A stretch of 64,000 nucleotides of DNA. Source: Pseudozobellia thermophila. Its GTDB lineage: Bacteria > Bacteroidota > Bacteroidia > Flavobacteriales > Flavobacteriaceae. The notes under the pieces were generated by a model. It had not been told where the DNA came from. It saw nothing but the letters and a program-made list of their open reading frames with translations, and made no database searches. A program made the translations under genes and the position numbers. Shown here piece by piece: positions 25,703-34,800 of this stretch. Position 1 is the stretch's first letter; every line of letters starts with the position of its first letter. The stretch spans positions 62,001-126,000 of the forward strand of contig NZ_FQYU01000002.1 in the NCBI RefSeq assembly GCF_900141855.1. Reading direction: 5' to 3'.

Positions 25703-26701
25703 ATGAACAAGACGATCATATTAAAGAAAAGGCCCGTAGGCAGGCCCACCTTGGAAGATTTTGAATTTCAGGAAACCTCGGTGGCCTCTTCCCTTTCAGA
25801 TGGCGAACTGCTTTTGGAGGCCAAATACATTTCGGTAGATCCCTATTTAAGGGGGCGCATGAGCGATGCCAAATCCTATGTGCCGCCTTTTGAACTGGGA
25901 AAACCCATAAGCTCCGGGGTCGTAGCGGAAGTGATCGCCTCAAAGAACGCCGATTTTAAGGAGGGCGATTTTGTTTCGGGAATGCTCGAATGGAAAACCC
26001 AACAGGTAACGGATGGCAAGGGGCTACAGAAGGTATCGAAGGACAAGGCGCCCCTAAGTGCTTATTTGGGCGTTATTGGCATGACGGGCCTTACCGCCTA
26101 CTTGGGACTCCATGAAATTGGCAAGCCCAAGGCCGGCGAAACCCTGGTCGTATCCGGGGCTGCCGGTGCGGTAGGCAGTGTCGTGGGACAGATCGGAAAG
26201 ATTTTGGGGCTGAACGTTATCGGTATTGCCGGTAGCGATGAAAAAACCGAAATGCTGATCGAGAAATTCGGTTTCGACCACGCCATCAACTATAAGACCA
26301 CCGACGATATGAAGGCCGCCATCGAAAAAGCGGCACCCAAGGGGGTGGATATCTATTTTGACAATGTAGGCGGACCCATTTCCGATGCCGTATTGTTCAG
26401 CATCAACAAGTTTGCCCGTATCATCATCTGTGGGGCCATATCGGTCTACAACGATACCGAAGCGCCCAAGGGACTGGCAGTACAGCCCTTTTTGGTAAAG
26501 AACAGTGCATTGATGCAAGGCTTTATCGTTTCGAACTATGCGGACAAATTCCCGCAGGCAATCGGCCAATTGGCCCAATGGCTGCAAGAGGGTAAATTAA
26601 CCTACGAAGAGACAATCGTCGAAGGTTTTGAAAATACGCCCCAGGCCTTTATCGATCTGTTCGACGGAAAAAACAAAGGGAAGATGGTGGTTAAAATCTA
26701 A
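25703..26701 (+). CDS. curA: NADPH-dependent enone/curcumin reductase-like MDR protein
   Basis: 332 residues of the leukotriene B4 dehydrogenase / curcumin reductase branch of the MDR superfamily, aligning by memory with E. coli CurA. Features are DPYLRGRMSDAKSY, GVIGMTGLTAYLGLHEIG, VSGAAGAVGSVVGQIGKILG for the NADPH fold, and GVDIYFDNVGG. It reduces the alpha,beta double bond of enones or enals. The gene lies between a nitroreductase and a YqhD-like gene. Confidence 0.9.
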   Translation: MNKTIILKKRPVGRPTLEDFEFQETSVASSLSDGELLLEAKYISVDPYLRGRMSDAKSYVPPFELGKPISSGVVAEVIASKNADFKEGDFVSGMLEWKTQQVTDGKGLQKVSKDKAPLSAYLGVIGMTGLTAYLGLHEIGKPKAGETLVVSGAAGAVGSVVGQIGKILGLNVIGIAGSDEKTEMLIEKFGFDHAINYKTTDDMKAAIEKAAPKGVDIYFDNVGGPISDAVLFSINKFARIIICGAISVYNDTEAPKGLAVQPFLVKNSALMQGFIVSNYADKFPQAIGQLAQWLQEGKLTYEETIVEGFENTPQAFIDLFDGKNKGKMVVKI

Positions 26702-26733
26702 GCCCACTCCCATAACCCATAAATAAAAAAGTG

Positions 26734-27894
26734 ATGAATAATTTTGAATATAAAAATCCGACCAAAATCATATTTGGAAAGGATACCATTGAAAAGTTGG
26801 CCTCTGAAATTCCTTCGGATGCCAAGGTATTGATGCTCTACGGAGGTGGAAGCATCAAAAAGAACGGTATTTACGATCAGGTAAAGACGGCCCTATCGGC
26901 AAGCGATGTGGTGGAGTTCGGCGGTATTCCCGCCAACCCCGAGTACGCCGTGCTTATGGAAGCCCTGAAAGTGATCAAGGAAGAGAATATTACCTACCTA
27001 CTGGCCGTTGGCGGGGGGTCGGTGATCGACGGTACCAAGTTTTTATCCGCCGCCGCAGTGTACGAAGGCGATGAACCCTGGGATATTGTAAAGAACAAGG
27101 TGCGTCCCGAAAAGGCCATGCCCTTTGGTACGGTACTTACCCTACCGGCCACGGGATCTGAAATGAATTCGGGTACCGTTATCTCTAGAAAAGAGACCCA
27201 AGAAAAGCTGGCCTTCGGCGGCCCGGCCCTATTTCCCCAATTTTCGGTTCTGGATCCACAGGTCATCCGATCTATTCCAAAAAGGCAACTGGCCAATGGA
27301 ATCACCGATGCCTTTACCCATGTGTTGGAACAATACATGACCTATCCTGCTGGGGGACTTCTACAGGATCGTTTTGCGGAGAGTATCTTGCAGACCCTGA
27401 TCGAGGTGGCCCCACGGGTGCTAAAAGACCCAAGTGACTATGAGGCGGCGGCCAACTTTATGTGGAGCTGTACCATGGCGCTGAACGGACTCATTCAACA
27501 AGGGGTTCCCGGCGACTGGGCCGTGCATATGATGGGCCACGAGCTTACGGCCCTCTTTGGCATCGACCACGCACGTACCTTGGCCGTTATTGCCCCTAGC
27601 CATTACAAGTACAATTTTGAGGCTAAAAAGGAAAAATTGGCCCAGTATGCGGAACGGGTCTGGAACCTTACCGAAGGAAGTATGGACGATAAGGCCTATG
27701 CGGCCATTGAAAAGACCGAAGCCTTTTTTAAGGAACTGGGCATCGATACCAAGCTCTCCGATTACACGTCGGACTATGAAGGTACGGCTGAAACCATTGC
27801 ACAACGCTTTACCGACCGTGGCTGGAAGGGACTTGGCGAACGCCAGGCCCTAAGGCCGCAAGATGCCGAGAAAATCGTAAAAATGGCCTACTAG
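26734..27894 (+). CDS. yqhD: NADPH-dependent iron/zinc alcohol dehydrogenase (YqhD-like)
   Basis: 386 residues, the same length as E. coli YqhD and similar throughout by memory. The ATG at 26734 is preferred to a GTG one codon upstream. The cofactor segment LAVGGGSVIDGTKF, the metal-ligand region DAFTHVLEQY, and GHELTALFGIDHART with two His ligands are present. It reduces short-chain and peroxidation-derived aldehydes with NADPH. Together with the CurA-like reductase it supports an aldehyde-scavenging role for the operon. Confidence 0.92.
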   Translation: MNNFEYKNPTKIIFGKDTIEKLASEIPSDAKVLMLYGGGSIKKNGIYDQVKTALSASDVVEFGGIPANPEYAVLMEALKVIKEENITYLLAVGGGSVIDGTKFLSAAAVYEGDEPWDIVKNKVRPEKAMPFGTVLTLPATGSEMNSGTVISRKETQEKLAFGGPALFPQFSVLDPQVIRSIPKRQLANGITDAFTHVLEQYMTYPAGGLLQDRFAESILQTLIEVAPRVLKDPSDYEAAANFMWSCTMALNGLIQQGVPGDWAVHMMGHELTALFGIDHARTLAVIAPSHYKYNFEAKKEKLAQYAERVWNLTEGSMDDKAYAAIEKTEAFFKELGIDTKLSDYTSDYEGTAETIAQRFTDRGWKGLGERQALRPQDAEKIVKMAY

Positions 27895-27922
27895 GTCGCT
27901 ACTAATTTAAGAGACTAAAAAG

Positions 27923-28600
27923 ATGAAAATATTGTTTGTTTTAACCTCCCACGATCAATTGGGGGATACAGGAAAAAAAACGGGATTCTGGATAGAGGAA
28001 TTTGCCAATCCCTATTATACCCTATTGGACAAAGGGGCCGAGATTACCTTGGCAACCCCAAAAGGGGGCGCCGCGCCCATTGACCCCAGTAGTGATACGC
28101 CCGATGCCAGTACGAAGGACACCGAGCGATTTAACAACGATCCCCTTGCACAGGAAAAGATCAAGAACACCAAGGTCTTGGCCGATATGAGGGCCGATGA
28201 TTTTGATGCGGTCTTCTATCCCGGTGGACACGGTCCCCTATGGGATCTGGCAACGGATGCCCGTTCCAAGGCCTTGATCGAAAAGTTCAATGAGCAGGAC
28301 AAGCCCATTGCCTTCGTATGCCACGCCCCAGCCGCTCTAAAAGAGGTAAAGGGAAAGGATGGCGACTTTCTGGTTAAGGGCAAAAAGGTGACGGGATTCA
28401 CCAATACCGAGGAAGCAGCGGTGCAGCTTACCGACGTAGTGCCTTTTCTGGTAGAGAACGCACTCAAAGAAAACGGAGGCATTTTTTCGAGGGCCGATGA
28501 TTGGGCCGCCTATGCCGTACAGGACGGTAATTTGATTACGGGCCAAAACCCTGCCTCGTCCGAATTGGTGGCCGAGAAACTGTTGGCCAGTTTAAATTAG
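27923..28600 (+). CDS. DJ-1/PfpI family protein, glyoxalase III-like
   Basis: 225 residues, type 1 glutamine amidotransferase-like. The nucleophile-elbow Cys133-His134 lies in FVCHAPAALK, and the acidic residue region GFWIEEF is typical of the Hsp31/glyoxalase III branch, which converts methylglyoxal to lactate without glutathione. It closes the operon 28 bases after the YqhD-like gene and is followed by a terminator. The role is inferred from family and context. Confidence 0.88.
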   Translation: MKILFVLTSHDQLGDTGKKTGFWIEEFANPYYTLLDKGAEITLATPKGGAAPIDPSSDTPDASTKDTERFNNDPLAQEKIKNTKVLADMRADDFDAVFYPGGHGPLWDLATDARSKALIEKFNEQDKPIAFVCHAPAALKEVKGKDGDFLVKGKKVTGFTNTEEAAVQLTDVVPFLVENALKENGGIFSRADDWAAYAVQDGNLITGQNPASSELVAEKLLASLN

Positions 28601-28620
28601 GGCAAAATGCACCAAATGAT

Positions 28621-28655
28621 AAAAGCCTGTGAGCATTGGTTCGCAGGCTTTTTTA
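28621..28655 (+). terminator. Rho-independent terminator of the carbonyl operon
   Basis: AAAAGCCTG and CAGGCTTTTTT form an 8-bp stem with a 14-base loop and a T-run. It lies about 20 bases after the DJ-1-like stop. Confidence 0.85.
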
Positions 28656-28667
28656 TGGTTTTGGCTC

Positions 28668-29210
28668 TTATGCACCGTATTGTACTCGGTAGCTGTTAAG
28701 CTGTAGACCGCCATCGTGCGATTCGGTTTCCACAAGTTCCAATTGGCAGCCTTGTGTCGATTCCCCAAAAAGGCGTACCCCTTTACCCAGGATCAAGGGA
28801 TTGACCTTTACCTTTAGCACATCGATCAGTTGTTTGTCAAAGAGCCATCCCGCAAAAACGCCGCCCCCACATACATAAATATCGGTTTTTGAACTTTCTT
28901 TCAATTTGTGGATGGTATCCACATCATAATCGGGAACCACATGAACCTTCTCGTGCGTATTGTCAAATTTTAGGGTCTTGGAAAATATGTAGTGGTCCAT
29001 ATGCGCATAGGCGGGTTGCCCAGGCTGCAATCCGTAGGCATACCCAAACTCATAAGTATTCCTACCCATGATGGTGGTCTCGTATTGCTGTAGGTCCGCC
29101 ATGTATTTGACCACCCCGCTTCCTTCACTTACAAAGCCGCTGATATCGCTATCCGCCCCACAGATAAATCCGTCCAAGGAAACGGCCACATAATACACAA
29201 GTTTTTGCAT
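28668..29210 (-). CDS. Dihydrofolate reductase family (RibD C-terminal-like) protein
   Basis: 180 residues from the ATG at 29210 (MQKLVYYVAVSL), which follows a longer frame from 29243. The family signature YYVAVSLDGFICGAD is at the N-terminus, with TTIMGRNTYEFG, YVCGGGVFAGWLFDKQLIDVLKV and NPLILGKG further on, the RibD-type reductase fold. It is a cytosolic NADPH-dependent reductase, substrate unknown. It converges with the carbonyl operon. Two direct repeats AAGTTA (29224, 29233) lie upstream and could be regulatory. Confidence 0.88.
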   Translation of the reverse strand: MQKLVYYVAVSLDGFICGADSDISGFVSEGSGVVKYMADLQQYETTIMGRNTYEFGYAYGLQPGQPAYAHMDHYIFSKTLKFDNTHEKVHVVPDYDVDTIHKLKESSKTDIYVCGGGVFAGWLFDKQLIDVLKVKVNPLILGKGVRLFGESTQGCQLELVETESHDGGLQLNSYRVQYGA

Positions 29211-29300
29211 CGTACTGTATTTTAAGTTATGTAAGTTACGCATTTACAGTATAATGCAAACGAATGTACCTAAAAATGGGACACAGATAAGGTCCATTAC

Positions 29301-29337
29301 AAAATAAAAAAGCCTGAAAACCGAGGTTTCCAGGCCT
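29301..29337 (-). terminator. Rho-independent terminator of the metallo-hydrolase gene
   Basis: On the minus strand GCCTG-GAAACC and GGTTTT-CAGGC pair around a short loop and run into TTTTTT. It lies about 22 bases after the stop at 29359. Confidence 0.8.
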
Positions 29338-29358
29338 TGTAAACGATCAATATCCTGT

Positions 29359-30039
29359 TTAAATGGAGACGGACTCCCCTACTTCGAGCAACAGCAGTTC
29401 CTTTCCGGCCTTTTTAAACTTTTCCTTGGCCGCTTCGTGGTCTATTTTTATAAAGGGAAAAGAGTCGTAATGCACGCCCATAACCCGGTTGCATTCCACA
29501 AAGTCGCTGGCGATAATGGCATCGTCGACGCCCATGGTCACCACGTCGCCTACGGGCAGTACGGCCAGGTCGATCTTGGTCTGCATGGGGATCAGTTTCA
29601 TATCCATGGTCAATGCGGTATCGCCCGCCACGTAAATGCTCTTTTCTCCGTGGGTAAAGACAAAGCCGCCCGGGTTACCGCCATAGCTGCCATCGGCAAA
29701 ACTGCTACTGTGTAGGGCGGTAACGTATTTTACCCTTCCGAAATCAAATTCGCGTACCCCACCCAGGTTCATGGGCATGGCATTGAGTCCCTTTTCGGCA
29801 TAGTGGCTATAGATCTCAAAATTGCTGACAATGGTAGCGCCCGTATTCTTGGCAATGGCCTCGGCATCGAGGGTATGGTCGTAATGGGCGTGGGTAAGGA
29901 AAATATAGTCGGCCTTTAGCTGCATAATGTCCACCTTGTCCTTCGCCAGGTCGTTATCGGTAACAAAGGGATCTACGATAATGTTCTTGTTTCCTATTTC
30001 TATGGCCAGGCAATTGTGGCCGTAATGTGTGATCTTCAT
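29359..30039 (-). CDS. Metallo-beta-lactamase-fold metal-dependent hydrolase
   Basis: 226 residues from the ATG at 30039 (MKITHYGHN); the longer frame to 30114 is not supported by any signal. It belongs to the UPF0173-type hydrolases. The metal-binding motif THAHYDHTLDAE carries the HxHxDH signature, and IYVAGDTALTMDMKLI holds the bridging Asp. A C-terminal HYDSFPFIKID segment contains the last His. It is cytosolic and the substrate is unknown. Confidence 0.9.
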   Translation of the reverse strand: MKITHYGHNCLAIEIGNKNIIVDPFVTDNDLAKDKVDIMQLKADYIFLTHAHYDHTLDAEAIAKNTGATIVSNFEIYSHYAEKGLNAMPMNLGGVREFDFGRVKYVTALHSSSFADGSYGGNPGGFVFTHGEKSIYVAGDTALTMDMKLIPMQTKIDLAVLPVGDVVTMGVDDAIIASDFVECNRVMGVHYDSFPFIKIDHEAAKEKFKKAGKELLLLEVGESVSI

Positions 30040-30358
30040 GGGTATCGATTTTAAAACGGGAATGAAATTACTAAGGGAAATGTTTTTTTCCAACCCTGGG
30101 GCACTAAATAACAAGGATAGGCCTTAAACAAAACCCCATATAGCTTAGGATTAAGGGGTTATGTTGATTAATCTGTTGATAGGATTTATATACGAATGGC
30201 CTATAACAGCCATGGAATTATTAATTTGGGTGGATCGAAAACCCTTTGGGGTATTTGGTCGTTCTCATTAAAGCAAAAACAAAGTACAGATTAAAAAATG
30301 TAATTTCTCGAAACAGAACGAATAACAAAAAGAGATTATTCATATCAAAACTAAAAAA
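30040..30358. other. Left boundary of the AT-rich insert
   Basis: GC content drops sharply in this stretch. A hairpin (AACCCC at 30132-30137, GGGGTT at 30155-30160) lies near the start, without a T-run. No TAnnTTTG box could be placed confidently before the gene at 30359. I saw no integrase, tRNA end or target-site duplication that would define the insertion point. Confidence 0.5.
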
Positions 30359-30748
30359 ATGAAAATAAGAAATGACTTCGTATCGAATAGTAGTTCTGTT
30401 AGCTACATTATAACAATGAAAAAAGATATTGTTGAAACGTTTGAAAGATTCTATGGTGATTACCGAGATAAAGAAATTCAAAAAGTAACCGAGTTTTTGA
30501 AAAATGACATTTCTGAAAATGGTACGAGAATTTATATGGAAGGGGAAGAAATGTTATTCAAAAAGATTGAATTTGCAACTGATGGAGATACTACTAATAG
30601 AGAATGGATTGAAGAAGAAGGAAAAGAAGTTGATGTTGAAAAAATGACTGATGAAGAATTGTGGAGTTACATATTTGGAGAATATATTCTTAAAGGAGAA
30701 ATTGCTAAAATAGCTGGCTTTGGTTCAACACAAGTAGAAACTTATTAG
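30359..30748 (+). CDS. Small acidic protein with KIRNDFVSNSSS N-terminus
   Basis: 129 residues, rich in Glu, Asp and Lys, with no signal peptide. It begins MKIRNDFVSNSSSVSYI. From memory, N-termini of the type KIRxDFV(S/T)NSSS are shared by otherwise unrelated small bacterial proteins of unknown function. The rest has charged helical stretches but no recognised domain. It lies two bases before the radical SAM gene, so it is cotranscribed and could be the substrate or partner of that enzyme (inference). Alternatively it may be a nucleic-acid-mimic regulator of the STAND protein. Confidence 0.8.
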   Translation: MKIRNDFVSNSSSVSYIITMKKDIVETFERFYGDYRDKEIQKVTEFLKNDISENGTRIYMEGEEMLFKKIEFATDGDTTNREWIEEEGKEVDVEKMTDEELWSYIFGEYILKGEIAKIAGFGSTQVETY

Positions 30749-30750
30749 AT

Positions 30751-31800
30751 ATGGCATTAATTAGAAGACATAGTGAAGGGTACAATTTTGTAGCTGACAA
30801 TGAAACTGGAGTTACGATGAGATGGGGTAAAACTTTTAAAGATGACCCTTATCGAGCACCTCTACCGGAATTAGTAGATATTTCAATTTCAAATCATTGT
30901 ACCAAAGGGTGTTCCTTTTGTTATCGGGATAGTGTTCCGAACAATGTTTTTATGAGTTTAGAAGATTATGAATTTGCCATTAAATCATTGAATAGCGAAA
31001 GATGGGGTAATGTTTTTCAAGTTGCTCTTGGCGGTGGTGAACCATTAGAACATCCTAATTTTATAGAAATATTAAAAATTTCACGTAAATACAATGTAGT
31101 ACCAAATTTCACTACAAATGCTATGCACATAACCAAAGAATTAGCTGCTGAGATTAAACCTCTCGTAGGAGCTGTTGCTATTTCATTTCCAAATATTAGA
31201 AGTATTCCTAAATCAAAAGCTCAGATATTCATTGAAGAAGGTATAAGAACAAATATCCATTTTATTCTGGATAAGAAGAGTATTAAGCAAGGAATTGAAA
31301 TTTTAGAAGGAAACCACAACGATATTTTAAAAGGTTTTAACTCTCTCATTTTTCTAACATTTAAACCAATGGGAAGAGGTGACGACAGTTTATGTCTTGA
31401 ACTAAATGACGACTTAAAAAAGTTTTGTCAACTTATTGATAAAAATAAGTGCTCTTTAAATATTGGTTTTGATTCTTGTTTTATGCCAATGCTAATGCAC
31501 TTTACAAATACTACAATTGATTTTATTGAGCCTTGTGAGTGTGCATTTTTTTCAGCATATATTGATGAAAATCTAGTTGTTAAACCTTGTTCGTTTACTA
31601 GTCACAACAGAGATAACCATAGTTTGAAAGATAATTCATTTGATGAAATTTGGAATAACCATTGGGAATCGTATCGAAGTGCTCAAGTAAACACTTGTCA
31701 AAGAGAGTGCAAAAACTCAAGCAATTGTAGAGGTGGTTGTCCCTATTACGACCAAATTAATCTTTGCAAAACCAGTGAACCAGCAAAAGCTCTTATATGA
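30751..31800 (+). CDS. Radical SAM/SPASM domain protein
   Basis: 349 residues. The radical SAM motif C50-x3-C54-x2-C57 lies in NHCTKGCSFCY, followed by the GGGEP segment (about 93-97) that helps bind SAM. A Cys-rich C-terminus (about 265-345) with CECAF, KPCSF, CQRECKNSSNCRGGCP and NLC resembles a SPASM domain with auxiliary iron-sulfur clusters, common in peptide-modifying enzymes. The substrate is unknown; the adjacent small protein is the best candidate. The stop TGA overlaps the ATG of the STAND gene (ATGA), indicating coupled translation. Confidence 0.9.
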   Translation: MALIRRHSEGYNFVADNETGVTMRWGKTFKDDPYRAPLPELVDISISNHCTKGCSFCYRDSVPNNVFMSLEDYEFAIKSLNSERWGNVFQVALGGGEPLEHPNFIEILKISRKYNVVPNFTTNAMHITKELAAEIKPLVGAVAISFPNIRSIPKSKAQIFIEEGIRTNIHFILDKKSIKQGIEILEGNHNDILKGFNSLIFLTFKPMGRGDDSLCLELNDDLKKFCQLIDKNKCSLNIGFDSCFMPMLMHFTNTTIDFIEPCECAFFSAYIDENLVVKPCSFTSHNRDNHSLKDNSFDEIWNNHWESYRSAQVNTCQRECKNSSNCRGGCPYYDQINLCKTSEPAKALI

Positions 31801-34800
31801 CAAGTTTTCAATGGAGTCAATTTGAGCAAAATCAACAAGCTAAAGATATTAGTTTTGAATCTTTTTGTTTTCAAGTTGCGTACATAAAATATAAGGATTA
31901 TGGTTATTTTGAAAACTTCTACAATACACCAGGCTCAGAATATTATCTTACACTTCATTCAGACTGTCCTGAACTGAATCTTAACGCTGGTGATGAGATT
32001 GGCTGGCAGGTGAAATGGTGGTTTAATAGTGAAGAAAATACATCACTTACAGCAAATAGGCGTGATGAGTTAGAAAAAGGTTTTACTACAACACTTAAAA
32101 GACATCCTAATATAAAATTATGGATTATTTGTACTCCGGGAAGTTTTGTTGAAGATAAATTTATTGAGCTAAAAACAACGTTAGCAAAACTAAAATCAGA
32201 TATAATAATTTCTCATTGGAACAAAGACTCATTCACCAATTTCCTGACTCAAGAATTTGACAAATTCAATGATGTCTTTAACCATTACTTCAATACGAAT
32301 TTTATTGGTTTTGAATTTATTAAAAAATATTCCCAAAGGAGAATAGAAGATTTACAAAAGAAATTTGACACAGACTTATATACACCATCACATTATGATG
32401 ATGAAGTCTTTTTTGTAATGAGCTATAAAGCAATATTTGAAGAGATTGAAATAAAAATCAAATACTTACAAGATGATTTAGATGAAATAGAAAAAGACGA
32501 CTCATTTAATGCTAAATTCACGGCTTTTGATATAGAATATATAGAAACAGCTCAAGCATTACTAAAGAAGTGTGTTCAAATATCAAAAGAAGCCATCAGC
32601 ATTATTACATCCGGATTATCAATAGGAAAAGTCGAAATTCTTAAATCCTTATTGCTTTCTTTCGCTAAAGAATATAAAAGTTCAGCAATTATTCTAGATA
32701 GGAAAATCAAATCAAAAGAATACATTATTGATGAGAAAAACTGGAATGAAATACATACAAATGAAAGATATCTCGTCCCTTCAATAACAAAACTTAGAGA
32801 TTATCTTATATCATCAAAAGAAGATGAGGAAAGCTGTCTATTAGATTTTATCAATGATGTAAAAACAAAGGACATTCATATTCTAAGTAGTGCTGGTTAC
32901 GGTAAAACTAATATAGCTTGTAATATATGTGTAGAAACACTAGAAAAAAATATTCCTTCATTATTAATCTTGGGTTCGTCATTTAGAAAAACTGAATTTC
33001 CACAAACAATAATATTAGAGCAATTAGGAATAAGCACTCAATACACCTTCAAACAGTTTTTGCAAGCATTAAATACTCTAGGATTTACAAAAGGTGTTAA
33101 AATACCAATTATAGTAGATGGTCTAAATGAAAGTAAACCATTTGACGATATTTGGAAATCTAATATTAAAGATATTATAAGAGATATTAACGAGCTTGAA
33201 TATGTTTTATTAATTACAACTTGTAGAAATCGTTATGTAGAAGCAATTTTCGAAGAACCTGACATCACTAAAATACCAAATGCAAAAACACTTAGCGGAC
33301 TTACTGAAAAACAAAGACTTGAAGCAATACCAAAATACTTTAAGAAGTACAATATCATACCAACATCTTGGAATTTTAATCAAGATTTATTTATCAATCC
33401 ACTTCTATTAAAAATTTTTTCAGAAGTAAATAAAGATTCCGATAATCTCCACATTTCTTTAGAAAACGTATTTGAAAGTATTGATAGCTATATTCATCAA
33501 ATTGAGGAAAAGTCAAGTATTGTTGACTCTTCAATTGATAAAATTCTAAAGAAAAGAGTAAAAGGCAAAATAAGTGAATACTGTCTTAATTTATGGAAGA
33601 ATAATACAAGAGAAATATCTCTTGAAGATTTTCATTCTATTGTGGCTCCTGAAAGTCCCACAATTTCGAATAGTCTAACTCAAAAATTATTGGATGAAGG
33701 TTTATGTTTTCAAAAAAACTTAGATGACGAAAATGAAACTGTTCAGTTTACTTACGATTTAGTTGCAGGATATGCTATAGCATCAAAAGTCCTTCTAAAT
33801 AATATAACAAAGTCGGAACAAGTAAAAAACGCATTAATTGGACTTGGTGTGGAGAAGATGCTTTTTAACGAAAAAACTTACCATCCTCTTCGTCAAGATA
33901 TCTTAATGTCACTTTTGCACTTGTTACCTACCAGATTTGGCATTCAATTATTCGAATTATTTGAAAACGACTCTGTTTTAGAAGAAGCATATAACAACAT
34001 TGACTATTTTGTTGATAACCCTGAAGGACAAATAAAAATTCTAAAAAATATTCAAAATGAAGCCAAAGACAGTCGGAATATAAAAATATTGTTTGAAAAA
34101 CTTTTTGAAAATAATTATAAAAAAGAAGTTCACGGCTTAGGTGAATTTACAATTAAAGTTCTTTCTTCTTTATCACAAGTTGAAATAGATATACATTGGA
34201 GCGAATTAATTAGAAAAAATAAACATTCTGTTCACCCTTTACTTAGAGAAATAAATCAGATTTATTTAAAAAGTAGTATTATAGAAAGAAATACTGAACA
34301 AGATTTGTATTTATCATTTTTATCAACTACTTCAAGTGATAAATCAATCAGAAGTTTAGCAACTGAAAATTTATTTTTAATTGGTAAAAAACATCCTGAA
34401 AAATTATTAGAATTAGCAAACATTACAATTTCTTTTCCAGATATAAATAGTCTTGAATCGATTGTTGTTGCAATTTGTGGTACTACCCTGTCAATACGAA
34501 GTAAAAATTTCACTCAAAACTGTCTTACATTTTTAGAGACTCAATTCATCCCTAATTTTGACAATACACATATTTGCATTATAGAATACATCTTTACCAT
34601 TCAAGAATTTGCCAAAACAATCTTCAATCTGGATTTTACAAAAGAAGTATTATTCTCGAAAGAAAATTACAATATTTCGATTGATGAAAAAATCAAAGAA
34701 GAAATAGGAAAAAACATTTATCACGATTGGCATTTTGGTCTTGACTTATATGATTTTAATAAATATCAAATAAAAGGTATTGCTTCTGACCATTACGATA

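Noticed and set aside
30132-30160. AACCCC...GGGGTT hairpin as a terminator or attachment site of the AT-rich insert
   Set aside because: It has no T-run and I found no second copy at the right boundary, so neither role is supported.
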